DNA from: Lepus europaeus
Lineage: Eukaryota; Chordata; Mammalia; Lagomorpha; Leporidae
Direction: 5' to 3'
Assembly (NCBI RefSeq): GCF_033115175.1
Contig: NC_084850.1
Span: 100,999,439 to 101,063,438 of the forward strand
Length of the DNA: 64,000 nt
The notes beneath the pieces were generated by a model. It had not been told where the DNA came from, did no database searches, and saw only the letters and a program-made list of their open reading frames with translations. Shown here piece by piece: positions 28,577 to 39,313 of the stretch. Made by a program: the position numbers and the translations under genes. How positions within the stretch are numbered: position 1 is the stretch's first letter; every line of letters starts with the position of its first letter.

Positions 28577-28737
28577 TCCTCAGCCCCTGCACCCACGTGG
28601 GAGACCAGGAAGAAGCTCCTGGCTCCTGGCTTTGGATCGGCGCAGCTCCGGCCATTGCGGCCATCTCTCTGTCTCTACCACTCTCTGTAACTCTCTTTCA
28701 AATAAATTTAAAAAATAAATCTTAAAAAAAAAATAAA
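28577..28737 (+). repeat. C-repeat SINE, 5'-truncated
   Basis: Sense copy starting at cccctgcacccacgtgggag, ending in taaatcttaaaaaaaaaa. Confidence 0.85.
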
Positions 28738-28740
28738 CCT

Positions 28741-28975
28741 TGGGGCTGGCACTATGGCGTAGTGGGTAAAGCAGTAGAAGGTTGCCCAAGTCCTTGGGCC
28801 CCTGCACCCACATGGGAGACCTGGAAGAAGCTCCTGGCTTCAGATTGGCACAGCTCCGGTTGTTGCAGCCATCTGTGGAGTGAACCAGAGGGTGGAAGAC
28901 CTTTCTCTCTGTCTCTCCTTCTCTTTTTGTGTAACTCTGACTTTCAAGTATATAAATAAATTTAAAAAAAAAAAC
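28741..28975 (+). repeat. C-repeat SINE with internal deletion
   Basis: Sense copy whose head ggggctggcactatggcgta joins directly to gcagtagaaggttgcccaag. About 90 bp of the B-box region is lost. Confidence 0.85.
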
Positions 28976-29139
28976 CTTCTGTGTGTGCTTAGTGCTCCAG
29001 AGACATCACGTAGAACGTCAGTGCCCGGACAATACACTCAATTGCAATTATAATTATAAGTTGCAATTATAGTGGTCACTGGAAGGTTACTCCAGGCCAT
29101 CGTGACAATTTCAGAGTCCCCTTCATCAAAGTAATCTTT

Positions 29140-29432
29140 TTTTTAAAGTCTTTATTATTATTATTTTTAAAATTTATTTGAGAGGTAGAGTTCACTCCCC
29201 AGATGGCCGCAGTGGCCGAAGCTAGGCCAATCCAAAGCCAGGAACAAGGAGCTTCTTCCGGGTCTCCCACGTGGGTGCAGGGGCCTAACAATTTGGGCCA
29301 TCTTCTACTGCTTTCCCAGGCCACAGCAGAGAGCTGGATGGAAGTGGAGCAGCCAGGTCTCTAACCGGCGCCCACATGGGATGCTGGTGCCGCAGGCGGA
29401 AGGTTAGCCTACTGCACCACACTGCCAACCTC
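29140..29432 (-). repeat. C-repeat SINE
   Basis: Antisense copy with a short tail side (the GA tract is missing before ttcactccccagatggccgc). Confidence 0.85.
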
Positions 29433-30179
29433 AAACAATGCTTTCAAGAACATGCTTACCCTTAATGGAAGTCGAGTTGGCCTGGGGACCGAGCATTGGC
29501 ACATGGCTCTCTAGTCCTATGAGCACTCAGCACAAATGTCCTCGGCACGGTTTCTGGTTCTATGATGCAGGATGGAATGTACCCCTCCACAGCTGAAGGA
29601 AGCAGAGATGCTTTTAGCTAATTACAAGAGACACTCATTACTAAGGCTAGGCTTGGGAATATCATTAGGTGAGCGTTAGAAAGAAGAAAAAAATAATCCG
29701 ACTCATGACGCTGAATTTTTCTTGCAAAATATAAAGGATGGAGCCAAAGGACATTTTAAAAAATTCCAATGAAATAATGCCCATGCTGTGTTTTCCTTCT
29801 AGAAAACAAAATCACAATTCCTTTAGCCTCTGTCCCCACTTAACCCTATTGCCTCAGTCATTTCAGTTTGCATGGATTTTTCTGCACACGTCTCATTTCC
29901 CTGAGGCTGAAGTCTGACTCCTATGCTCGAAGAGGTTATGTGGAGAGTGAGATTCCTTGGAGGCCATTTTGTTCACAGAGGCATCTTGAGATACAGCAGG
30001 TGCTGTGTGGTCCTCAGGTGTTAACTGTGCATGGTACTCTTACTTTATCCCTCAACCTGGCTATGGGGGTACCTCCAGGTTTAATGCTTTTTGTTGGTTA
30101 AATCCATATCCCTAGAGCCATAGAAAATATTCCCTTGCTTTCCTCAGCCACAGCAAGAGTTTGATGGTTTTTGTGAGGC
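29433..30179. other. Intergenic segment, nothing recognised
   Basis: About 0.75 kb, AT-moderate, with no SINE or L1 hallmark and no supported gene. It may be an old LTR or MaLR-type remnant, but I see no diagnostic ends. Confidence 0.4.
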
Positions 30180-30371
30180 CAGATAAACATACAGATACAT
30201 TGACCCAAAAAGACATACTCAAATTCAAGGCACGTATAATTGACTCAAGGTCAATAGCCACAATATGTAAAGGGCTCCTAAGAAACAATAAGAAAAAGAC
30301 AAGGTACCCAATTGAAAATCAGGCAAAGGGTATGGGAAAGTATTACACAAAAGAGGAAACTTTTCTTGCTA

Positions 30372-30572
30372 ATGCAGACCCTGGAAGACAGTGGTGATGG
30401 CTCAAGTAATTGGATCCCACCCACCCATGTGGGAGACCTGGATTGAGTTCCTAGCTCCCTGCTTCAGGACAGCCCAGCCCCAGCCATCGTGGGCATTTTC
30501 AGAGTGAACCAGCAGGTGGGGGAATCTCTCTTTATCTCTATTCCTCTATAAATAAATGAATAAATAGAAATA
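30372..30572 (+). repeat. C-repeat SINE, old, 5'-truncated
   Basis: Sense copy from gcagaccctggaagacagtg to ctctataaataaatgaataa. Confidence 0.72.
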
Positions 30573-30574
30573 AT

Positions 30575-30868
30575 AGGGTGGATGTTTAGCTTAGTGTCTA
30601 AGACACCAGTTAAGACACCTGCATCCCTGAGTTCAATACCTGTCTCTGGCTCCTGACTCCAGCTTCCTGCTAATGCAGACTCTATGAGGCATCTGTGATG
30701 GCCCAAGTAATCGGGTTCCTCCCACCCAAACCTGGCCATTGCTGGCAGTTGGGGAGCAAACTAGCAGATGGGAGTTCTCTTGCTCGCTCGCTCTTGCTCT
30801 CTCTCTTGCTCTCTCTTTGCCTTTCAAATAAGTTTTCAAAAGTAAAACAAAACAAAACAAAACAAACT
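30575..30868 (+). repeat. C-repeat SINE, old subfamily
   Basis: Sense copy with gtggatgtttagcttagtgt head, a (gctc)n-type tract near 30782-30812, and an (aaaac)n tail. Confidence 0.72.
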
Positions 30869-31340
30869 TGTTTCTATCACTATCCAAAAAAGCAAACACA
30901 TCTAAATGGATAATATGCATATGAAAATATGTGCACAGTAAATAGGGAACCGTGGTTCATTCAATTCGATGGACAAAAAAATTTTTAAATTTTATGATAC
31001 CGAGTGTTAGTATAAACCCCTGGACATGGGGAGTGTCATTCACAGCTGGTGGGAGCTTAATAGATACAACAATTGCTTTGGAGAACGAGTGGGCAATACC
31101 TCTTAGAGCTGCCCATCTACACACCCCTCACCATGGCGCTACTTCCAGGTAGATACCACATGGACATGTGTGCCAATGTTAGCCAAAGACAGAAAGGAGT
31201 GTTTATAGCAGTGTGACTCATACTAGCTCCAAACAAAAAGTACTTTGAATGCACGTCCATCAAAGGATGGAGAAACTAACACTGGCGCATTCAAATAATG
31301 GAAAACGAAAGAGCAAAGTGTTCGGAGCTAGGTCTCCATG

Positions 31341-31561
31341 GATTGCTCACATTCCTTGTGGTCCATGCCTTTTAGCAAAGAGCATGCTGGAACAGAGAGG
31401 CAGCCTTGGTAGTCAGAGATACTGTATACCTCCAGTAGGGTTTAAACTCAGAAATGTCCCCCCAACACCCCACCAGGAGATCTCTCTCATTCCAGGGTAA
31501 TCTCTCTCCACAGAGAAGATGACAGGCACATGTGCCAGCAGCCTTATAAAAGTTTAGTCTT
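31341..31561. other. Intergenic single-copy stretch
   Basis: No repeat hallmark and no supported gene. Confidence 0.4.
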
Positions 31562-31890
31562 GGGGCCGAACCTGTGGCATAGTGGGTAAAGCCCCAGCCT
31601 GCAGCGCCAGCACCCCATATGGTTCTAGTCCCGGTCGGGGCGCCGGATTCTGTCCCGGTTGCCCCTCTTCCAGGCCAGCTCTCTGCTGTGGCCCGGAAAG
31701 GCAGTGGAGGATGGCCCAAGTCCTTGGGCCCTGCACCTGCATAGGAGACCAGGAGAAGCGCCTGGCTCCTGCCTTCGCATCAGCGCGGTGCGCCGGCCGC
31801 AGTGGCCATTGGAGGGTGAACCAATGGCAAAGGAAGACCTTTCTCTCTGTCTCTCTCTCTCACTGTCCACTCTGCCTGTCAAAACAAACA
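31562..31890 (+). repeat. Mosaic C-repeat SINE
   Basis: The head ggggccgaacctgtggcata and ccagcaccccatatggttct are of the common type. The body tagtcccggtcggggcgccg is of the GC-rich type. The flanks aaagtttag(a)gtct-like mark a target duplication. Confidence 0.88.
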
Positions 31891-32259
31891 AACAAAGTTT
31901 AGAGTCTCCTAATTTCAGGCTCCTCACTGCTGCTGCAACCTACGAGATGCACAGGAGCCATCTGGCCTAGTGCGAAATGGGGCGTAAGGAATCCTTGCAA
32001 CATATCGTCCTGGCTGATTTTTGCTGTGAGTAATAAGTGAATTAACCAGTTTGAAGAATCTGTTTGTTCAGTACAGATGCATTTTGGGGGGATACCTTTG
32101 ACCCATGGTTGGTTGGATCTGTAGATGTTTAACGAACTTGTGGATGTGGATGGCCAGCTGCCCTCCAGCCAAAGACCACAGGGGAACAGACCAGCAATCT
32201 TCAGTTTTTTAAAAAATAATATAAAGAAAAGAGCTTTCATGTTTTTCATAGATACAATT
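31891..32259. other. Intergenic single-copy stretch
   Basis: About 0.37 kb without recognised repeat or gene. Confidence 0.4.
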
Positions 32260-32581
32260 TTTTAAAGATTTACTTATTTATTTGAAAGTCAGAGTTACAC
32301 AGAGAGAGGAGAGGCTGAAAGAGAGAGAGAGAGAGTCTTCCAAGGTTCACTCTCCAGATAACTGCAACGGCCAGAGCTATGCCGATCTGAAGCCAGGAGT
32401 TTGTTCTGGTCTCCCACGTGGGTGCAGGGGCCCAAGGACCTGGGCCATCTTCCACTGCTATCCCAGGCCATAGCAGAGAGCTGGATCGGAAGAGGAGCAG
32501 CCAGGACTAGAACCGGTGTCCACATGGGATGCCAGTGCTTCAGGCCAGGGCGTTAACCTGCTGCGCCACAGTGCCGACCCC
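32260..32581 (-). repeat. C-repeat SINE with target duplication
   Basis: Antisense copy between tcatagatacaatt at 32246-32259 and 32582-32595. Confidence 0.92.
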
Positions 32582-32616
32582 TCATAGATACAATTCTAAG
32601 AAAATAGCCATACTTG

Positions 32617-32891
32617 GCCGGCGCCACGGCTCACTTGGCTAATCCTCCACCTGTGGCACCGGCACCCTGGGTTCTTGTCCCAGTTGGGGCACCGGTCCTG
32701 TCCTGGTTGCTCCTCTTCCAGTCCAGCTCTCTGCTGTGGCCCAGGTGCTTGGGCCCTGCACCCGCATGGGAGACCAGGAGGGGGCGCCTGGCTCCTGGCT
32801 TCGGATCAGCGCAGCGCGCCGGCCGTGGCAGCCATTTGGGGGTGAACCAATGGAAGGAAGACCTTTCTCTGTCTCTCAACTCTGCCTGTCC

Positions 32892-32918
<27 letters not shown>
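32617..32918 (+). repeat. GC-rich-type C-repeat SINE
   Basis: Sense copy from ggccggcgccacggctcact with a 26-base polyA tail. gcatacttg follows, echoing catacttg before it. Confidence 0.92.
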
Positions 32919-32923
<5 letters not shown>

Positions 32924-32924
32924 C

Positions 32925-33065
32925 TTGCCTCGTTTGCTCCCTTCCCCATCCCCCCTCCTTATTTCCTTTCTTTTTATCCTTTAATTTTTGCAATAGCCTT
33001 TTTTTGTATTTCATATATGCAGTTTTAAGAGCATAGTGATACTTCCCACCATACACTCCCTCCCT
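32925..33065 (-). mobile_element. Possible rabbit L1 3' end
   Basis: The stretch atgcagttttaagagcatag followed by cttcccaccatacactccct resembles the antisense 3' UTR of lagomorph L1 seen at 16315-16380. Confidence 0.45.
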
Positions 33066-33191
33066 CCCAGACCAGCAACTTAACAGAGTGGATTTATTAG
33101 CTCATTGCAGTGAGAGAAAATATGCACCATGGGGAACCATGGGCCATCTCACTTTAAAAGGCTGTCAAGCGGTATGGCAGGTGGGAGTTGG

Positions 33192-33779
33192 GGGGGATTT
33201 GACCTAATAGTTAAAACCTTGCATGCCAAGGATCCGAACACCTGGGTCAGCTCTGGCTCCTGACTCCAGCTCCCTACTGAATGCAGGCCCTGAGAGGCAG
33301 AGGTGATGGCTCATGTAGTTGCATTTTTTTTTTTTGACAGGCAGAGTGGATAGTGACAGAGAGAGAGAGAGACAGAGAGAAAGGTCTTCCTTTGCCGTTG
33401 GTTCACCCTCCAATGGCCGCTGCAGCCAGCGCATCGTGCTGATCCAAAGCCAGGAGCCAGGTGCTTCTCCTGGTCTCCCATGGGGTGCAGGGCCCAAGCA
33501 CTTGGGCCATCCTCCACTGCCTTTCCGGGCCACAGCAGAGAGCTGGCCTGGAAGAGGGGCAACCGGGACAGAATCCGGCGCCCCGACCAGGACTAGAACC
33601 CGGTGTGCCGGCGCCGCAACGCGGAAGATTAGCCTGTTGAGCCACGGCGCCGGCCAAGTAGTTGCATTTCTGCCACCTACCTATAAGACCTTGATGGCAT
33701 TCCTGGCTCCTGTGTGGGAGCGGAGCTAGTGGATGGGATCTCTCTCTCTCTCTCTCTCAAATAAATAAATAAATAACTT
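33192..33779 (+). repeat. C-repeat SINE, old, split by a younger SINE
   Basis: Sense copy, 33192-33327 (gggggatttgacctaatagt head) and 33657-33779 (ccttgatggcattcctggct to the caaataaataaataaataac tail). Confidence 0.75.
33328..33656 (-). repeat. Young GC-rich-type C-repeat SINE
   Basis: Antisense copy. gtagttgcattt lies on both sides (about 33315 and 33658). Confidence 0.93.
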
Positions 33780-33781
33780 TT

Positions 33782-34100
33782 TTAAAAAAGATTTATTTAT
33801 TTATTTGAAAGTCAGAGTTACAGAAAGAGAGAGAGAGAGAGAGATCTTCCATTCACTGGTTCACTCCCCAGTTGGCTGCAACGATTGAAGCTGTGCTGAT
33901 CTGAAGCCAGGAACTTCTTCCAGGTCTCCCACATGGGTGCAGGGGCCCAAGCAAAGCACTTGGGCCATCTTCCATTGCTTTCCCAGGCCACAGCAGAGAG
34001 CTGGATCAGAAGTGGAGCAGCCAGGATTCGAACCGGCATCCATATGGGATGCTGGTGCTGCAGACGGCAGCTTTACCAGCAGTGCCATGGCGCCAGCCCC
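33782..34100 (-). repeat. C-repeat SINE
   Basis: Antisense copy from ttaaaaaagatttatttatt to gtgccatggcgccagcccc. Confidence 0.9.
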
Positions 34101-34705
34101 TGTTTTTCTCTTGCTCTATCCCAGTCACAGAGCAGTTTTGTCTGATGTTGATGTTGTATGGGATAGTTCACGTTCAGGAGCATAGCAGGAGACCATAACC
34201 ACAAAGTGTGTTAAGCCAGCTCCTCACAACACACAGGATCATGTGATGATGAATCAGGCCAGCTCCTGAATGTCAGGGACTTCATTTCTCTTCCTCATCC
34301 CTTTTGGTCAAGGTCAGTGTTGTGGTTAACTTGCAAAGGTGGGATAGACCCCCCCCACACACACACACTCATACAAACACCAAATCTGGTTTGGATCTCA
34401 AGTCTGATGACGCTACACACATACCCAGAAGGAACAACAAGTTTATTACATTGTGAGACGTTCTGCAGAGAGCATGGCTGGCTCCCAAGCTGATCTGGAA
34501 AGGTCTGGAGAGACCAGGGAAAGAATTGCTGTGGATAGGGGGTCGGGCTGGAGTGAGGGGGTCCCACAGTCAGACTGGCACTTGGGTGCTCTGAACATTT
34601 TGCCAGTGTCAAACCAGGGAGCACCAAGGCTTTCTCATCAACATACCCAGGGGGTACATGGGAGAGGTGAAGCCTCAAAGCTGTCAGCAAACAACAAAAA
34701 TGGAG
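34101..34705. other. Intergenic segment, nothing recognised
   Basis: About 0.6 kb. The strand-reversed signal aacaagtttattacattgtg near 34436 could be the poly(A) region of a reversed LTR, but I see no ends. No gene is supported. Confidence 0.35.
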
Positions 34706-34746
34706 TCTGGGATGGGCATTTGGGGCAGTGGTTAAGACAGCTTTGG

Positions 34747-35016
34747 GCTGGCGCCATGGCTCACTAGGCTAATCCTCTGCCTGCGGCGCCAGCACACCGG
34801 GTTCCAGTCCTGGTCGGGGCGCCGGATTCTGTCCCGGTTGCTCCTCTTCCAGGCCAGCTCTCTGCTGTGGCCCGGAAAGGCAGTGGAGGATGGCCCAAGT
34901 GCTTGGGCCCTGCACCCCATGGGAGACCAGGAGAAGCACCTGGCTCCTGGCTTTGGATCAGCGCGGTGCACCGGCCGCAGCGGCCATTGGAGGGTGAACC
35001 AATGGAAAAAGGAAGA

Positions 35017-35066
<50 letters not shown>

Positions 35067-35090
35067 CCCTCTGCCTGTCAAAAAAAAAAA
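34747..35090 (+). repeat. GC-rich-type C-repeat SINE with (CT)n expansion
   Basis: Sense copy from gctggcgccatggctcacta, with (tc)n at 35022-35060. The target duplication aagacagctttgg (about 34734 and 35091) cuts a short older SINE head at 34706-34746. Confidence 0.92.
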
Positions 35091-35102
35091 AAAAGACAGC
35101 TT

Positions 35103-35360
35103 TGGAGCTCCAACCCTGTGACACAGCAGGTTAAGCCACTGTCTACAGTGCCGGCATCCCACACGGGCACCAGTTCGAGTCCTGAGTGCTCCACTTCTGA
35201 TCCAGCTTCCTGCTGATGCACCTGGAAAAGCAGTAGAAGATGGCCCAAGTGCTTGGGCCCCTACACTCACATGGGAGACCCGGAAGAAGCTCCTGGCTTC
35301 AGCACAGTCCATCCTGGTTGCTGTAGCCATTTGGGTAGTGAACCAGCAGATAAATGGAAG

Positions 35361-35414
<54 letters not shown>

Positions 35415-35467
35415 GCTGTCAAATAAAATGAAATATATATTATATATATAATAAAATTTTTTTAAAA
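35103..35467 (+). repeat. C-repeat SINE with long (CT)n
   Basis: Sense copy from ggagctccaaccctgtgaca. It has (ct)n at 35366-35411 and an AT-rich tail. Confidence 0.88.
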
Positions 35468-35612
35468 AGGAGTCTGTTACAGTTAGACAAAGTCCGGCCA
35501 TGGGACATGATTGGAAGCTATTCTGGCCTTCACCATTGCAGAGATTCTGCTGAATGATGGTAACTCAAAGAAAGCTGGAGTGGTTTTTGTGTTTTTCTAA
35601 TAACAGCCATTT
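35468..35612. other. Short intergenic stretch
   Basis: No recognised feature. Confidence 0.4.
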
Positions 35613-35870
35613 TAGGAGCTGGTACAGTGGCATATAGCAGCTTAAACTGCTGGCATCCCTTATGGGTGCTGGTTCGAGTCCTGGCTGCTCCACTTCTGAT
35701 CCAGCTCTCTGCTATGGCCTAGGAAAGCAGTAGAAAATGCCCCAAGTCCTTGGGCCCCTGCCCCCATGTGGGAGACCCAGAGGAGACCCCATGTGGGAGA
35801 TCCTGGATCCTGGCTTTAGATTAGCCCAGTTCTAACTGTTGTAGCCATTTAGGGAATGAGCCAGTGGATG

Positions 35871-35916
<46 letters not shown>

Positions 35917-35945
35917 CTTTAAAATAAATAAAACAAATCTTTAAA
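35613..35945 (+). repeat. C-repeat SINE, left partner of a tandem duplication
   Basis: Sense copy with head aggagctggtacagtggcat, (ct)n at 35876-35912 and aaaataaataaaacaaatct tail. Its 3' half is repeated 518 bp downstream. Confidence 0.88.
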
Positions 35946-36102
35946 AAACCAACCATTCTAACTGGATGAGTTTATATGTTAACTGTAGTTTTGATTTGCA
36001 TTTCCGTGGTGATCAATGATGTTGAGTATTTTCAGGTAGTTGTTAGCCATTTGAATATTTTGTTTTGAGAAATGCCTGTTCAAATCATTTGCCCATTTTT
36101 AA
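35946..36102 (-). mobile_element. L1M fragment (first copy)
   Basis: Antisense L1 sequence (ttgatttgcatttccgtggt, gttgagtattttcaggtagt, ttttgagaaatgcctgttca). Confidence 0.75.
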
Positions 36103-36462
36103 AAAGATTTATGTATATATGTCTGTATTTGAAATGCAGAGTGACAGAGAAGTGGGAGGGAGAGGTAAAGCAGCTGCCTGCAGTGCCAGCATCTCATAAG
36201 GGCGCCGGTTTGAGTCCTGGCTGCTCCACTTCTGATCCAGCTCTCTGCTATGGCCTGGGAAAGCAGTAGAAAATGCCCCAAGTCCTTGGGCCCCTGCCCC
36301 CATGTGGGAGACCCAGAGGAGACCCCATGTGGGAGATCCTGGATCCTGGCTTTAGATTAGCCCAGTTCTAACTGTTGTAGCCATTTAGGGAATGAGCCAG
36401 TGGATGAGATCTCTCTCTCTCTCTCTCTCTGTGCCTTTAAAATAAATAAAACAAATCTTTAA
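36103..36462 (+). repeat. Chimeric C-repeat SINE between the duplicated units
   Basis: 36103-36165 is an antisense SINE tail. 36166-36462 is a sense SINE whose head matches the downstream copy and whose tail matches the copy at 35613. It is the expected junction product of unequal SINE-SINE recombination. Confidence 0.85.
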
Positions 36463-36620
36463 AAAACCAACCATTCTAACTGGATGAGTTTATATGTTAA
36501 CTGTAGTTTTGATTTGCATTTCCGTGGTGATCAATGATGTTGAGTATTTTCAGGTAGTTGTTAGCCATTTGAATATTTTGTTTTGAGAAATGCCTGTTCA
36601 AATCATTTGCCCATTTTTAA
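36463..36620 (-). mobile_element. L1M fragment (second copy)
   Basis: Duplicate of 35946-36102, essentially identical. Confidence 0.75.
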
Positions 36621-36968
36621 AAAGATTTATGTATATATGTCTGTATTTGAAATGCAGAGTGACAGAGAAGTGGGAGGGAGAGGCAAAGCAGCTGCCTGCA
36701 GTGCCAGCATCTCATAAGGGTGCCGGTTTGAGTCCTGGCTGCTCCACTTCTGATCCAGCTCTCTGCTATGGCCTGGGAAAGCAGTAGAAGATGGCCCAAG
36801 TCCTTGGGCCTCTGCACCCACATGGGAGACCCAGAAGAAGCTCCTGGCTCCTCGCTTCAGGTCGGCGCAGCTCCAGCCATTGCAGCCATCTGCGGAGTGA
36901 ACCAGCAGATGGAAGACCTCTCTCTGGTAATTCTGCCTTTCAAATAAATAAATAAATATTTAAAAAAT
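36621..36968 (+). repeat. C-repeat SINE, right partner of the duplication
   Basis: 36621-36683 is an antisense tail and 36684-36968 a sense copy ending caaataaataaataaatatt. Its 3' half (gaagatggcccaagtccttg) differs from the chimera, marking the crossover. Confidence 0.85.
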
Positions 36969-37247
36969 TCCCCAACTGGCCACTTGCTTCATCAAACACA
37001 GCAAGGGAGCAAGAGTCTGCTCATTCAACCTTATTTTTCACAGCATCACAGACATGTAATCACATCTAGCCAATCATCTTTGGTCATGCACACTTGGGGG
37101 GGATTATGTAAGGCTGTGAACAGCAGAGGTGGGGGGGTGGCACGAGAGCCATGCTAAGTGCATGTCCATTACACATTCCTGAGTGTATAGTCTTCAGGTC
37201 GGCAAGGGGGATATGCATAAGGGTGTTCATTTTAAAGTCATTTGTGT
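36969..37247. other. Intergenic stretch, nothing recognised
   Basis: About 0.28 kb containing catctagccaatcatctttg. No gene is supported. Confidence 0.4.
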
Positions 37248-37958
37248 TTTTAAAAAGATATATTTATTTGAAAGGCAGAGTGTCAGAGAGAGGAAAAGAG
37301 AGAGACAGAGAGAGATAGAGATAGAGAGGAGTAGAGAGAGAGAGAGAGAGATGAGGGGAAGGATCTTTCAATTGCTGGTTCACTCCTCAAATGGCTGCCA
37401 CAACCAGGTCTGGGCCAGGCCAAAGCCAGGAGCCTAGAACTCCACTTGAGTTTCCCACATGGGAACCATCAGCTGCTGCCTTCCTAAGCACATTAGCAGG
37501 AAGCTGAATCAGAAACAGAGCAACTAGGGCTCTAATCAGCACTTTGATATGGGATGCTGGTGTTGAAAGTGGTGGCTTATGGGGCTGGTGTTGTGACCCA
37601 TAAGACTAAGCCATCACCTGAGATGCCAGCATCCCATGTGGGTGACGTTTTGAGTCCTGGCTGTTCCATTTCTGATCCAGCTCCCTGCCTATGTGCCTGG
37701 GAAAGCAGCAGAACATGACCCAAGTGCTTGAAGACCCATAGGAGACCTGGATGGAATAGTAGGCACCTGGCTTCTGCCCAGCCCAGCCCCAGCTGTTGTG
37801 TCCATCTGGAGAGTGAACCCAACAGATGGAAGATCAATCTCTCTCTCTCTGTCTCCCTCTCTATGTAGCAAAAGAAAGAAAGAGAGAGAGAGGGAGAGAG
37901 AGAGAAAGAGAGAGAGTGTGTGTTGGCTCAGCCTGCTGCGCCACAACACCAATCCTTA
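37248..37958 (-). repeat. C-repeat SINE split by a second SINE
   Basis: Antisense copy with a GA-rich tail (37285-37350), 37248-37578 plus the head end ctgctgcgccacaacaccaa at about 37918-37958. Confidence 0.75.
37579..37875 (+). repeat. C-repeat SINE nested in the preceding one
   Basis: Sense copy from tggggctggtgttgtgaccc to ctctatgtagcaaaagaaag. (GA)n sequence follows to 37917. Confidence 0.78.
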
Positions 37959-38091
37959 TTATAAAATTATTTTAATACTCAAGAGATGGAGACAATTAAA
38001 ATCTGTTGAATAGATCCTCCCACAGCAACACAGATGAGTCTTTTCTTTATATAAGTTATGCTATGTTACTATCCTTAACGATTTTTTAAAG

Positions 38092-38116
38092 AATTTTTTA
38101 CAATTTATTTTGACAC

Positions 38117-38158
<42 letters not shown>

Positions 38159-38413
38159 CTTCCTTCCATTGGTTCACCCCCCAAATGGCCACTACGGCTG
38201 GAGCTGTGCCAATCCAAAGCCAGGAGCCAGGTGCTTCCTCCTGGTCTCCCATGGGGTGCAGGGCCCAAGCACTTGGGCCATCCTCCACTGCCCTCCCGGG
38301 CCACAGTAGAGAGCTGGCCTGGAAGAGGAGCAACCCGGACTAGAACTCGGCGCCCATATGGGATGCCGGTGCCACAGGCGGAGGATTAACCAAGTGAGCC
38401 ACAGCGCTGGCCC
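38092..38413 (-). repeat. C-repeat SINE, intermediate type
   Basis: Antisense copy with (ga)n at 38123-38156 and the mixed head gcccatatgggatgccggtg plus aggcggaggattaaccaagt. The flanks aacg(a/g)tttttt are similar. Confidence 0.88.
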
Positions 38414-38435
38414 AACGGTTTTTTTATATATTGTT

Positions 38436-38722
38436 TATATTTTAAATTTATTTGAGAGGCAGAGAGACAGAGAGCTCCCGTTCACTGGTTCACTCTCCAA
38501 ATGCCAAAAACATCTGGGACAGGGCCAGGCTGAAGCCAGGACCTGGGAACTCCATCCCAGTCTCCCACATGGGCGGCAGGGGCCCAAGGACTTGAGCCTG
38601 CCTTCCAGGGTATACATCAGCCAAAGCTGGAGTCAGGAGCTAGAGCTTGAACCGAGGGACTCCAATATGTGACACAGGTGTCCTAACTGGTGTGTTACCT
38701 GCTAGGCCCAATGCCCCACTCC
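38436..38722 (-). repeat. C-repeat SINE, old subfamily
   Basis: Antisense copy from ttaaatttatttgagaggca to ttacctgctaggcccaatgc. Confidence 0.72.
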
Positions 38723-38779
38723 TCCCAAAATAGCATTTACTGAGCTCCTACTGAATGTCCTTCTTGCAAAACCTTTAAC

Positions 38780-38900
38780 ATCACTCTGAGGTTAGTAACG
38801 TCTTTGCGCAGTTCAGCCAAGAATAGAGAACTGAACTGAACGTGGTCACATCACCTGGATAGAACCCAACTCCCTGTGAAGGGCCTAGCCCTCAGCAGGC
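38780..38900 (-). repeat. Possible MIR fragment
   Basis: The stretch catcactctgaggttagtaa and gaactgaacgtggtcacatc resemble antisense MIR. Confidence 0.35.
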
Positions 38901-39039
38901 AATCAGTAATGCTGTAACCAGTGAATAAAATCAAACCCATCTCCTCCTCAAGGAGGGAGAGGTGGTGAACCAGACCCTACTCCACTCCACCGAGTCAGTT
39001 TTCTCTGCTTGTCTGCTAAGGCGATAGCAAGGTCTGTTG

Positions 39040-39313
39040 CTCCGGCAACTGCCCTCCGACTGCCATGACAACCGCCAGTGCAGGCTCCAGCTCTCCACCT
39101 TGCCCCTGGGCATCTCCATGGAGACCAGCCAGGTGGAGGGGCTGCTAGAGCCCCGAGGCTGCGCCTGCGTAGATTGGAGGGAGGGAGTGGGCAGGAGGGG
39201 GCCCGGCTCCTGGGCGTGCGCAGCCGCAAAGCACCGCAGCCTTGCCCGTTGGCCCCAGCGCTGCGCACTTGCCAGCCAGTCCGCCCGTCCGGAGCCCGGC
39301 TCGCTGGGGCAGC
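39040..39313 (+). promoter_or_regulatory. PCSK1N: PCSK1N promoter and 5' UTR region, CpG-rich
   Basis: The CpG density rises here and continues through exon 1. Visible elements are an NRF1-like ggcgtgcgcagccgc (about 39211) and GC boxes (gagggggcccgg). No TATA box is seen. The transcription start is not fixed by sequence alone. Confidence 0.6.

Larger units (their letters stand above)
30180..31340 (+). mobile_element. L1M 3' ORF2 fragment, sense, split by two SINEs
   Basis: Sense old L1 in two parts. 30180-30371 includes gggctcctaagaaacaataa and cccaattgaaaatcaggcaa. 30869-31340 includes ttcacagctggtgggagctt, gcagtgtgactcatactagc and cacgtccatcaaaggatgga. No open frame survives. Confidence 0.7.
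35710..36745 (+). repeat. 518-bp near-perfect tandem duplication
   Basis: Sequence at about 35710-36227 recurs at 36228-36745 with a constant shift of 518: ccattctaac at 35953 and 36471, aatgcctgttca at 36071 and 36589. Only a few substitutions (such as gaggtaaagc versus gaggcaaagc) and a shorter (ct)n distinguish the copies. The unit is half a SINE, an L1 piece and half of the next SINE. Exact ends cannot be set because they fall in SINE homology. Confidence 0.9.

Noticed and set aside
35710-36745. A CRISPR-like or satellite array
   Set aside because: Only two units of 518 bp made of SINE and L1 pieces, explained by recombination.
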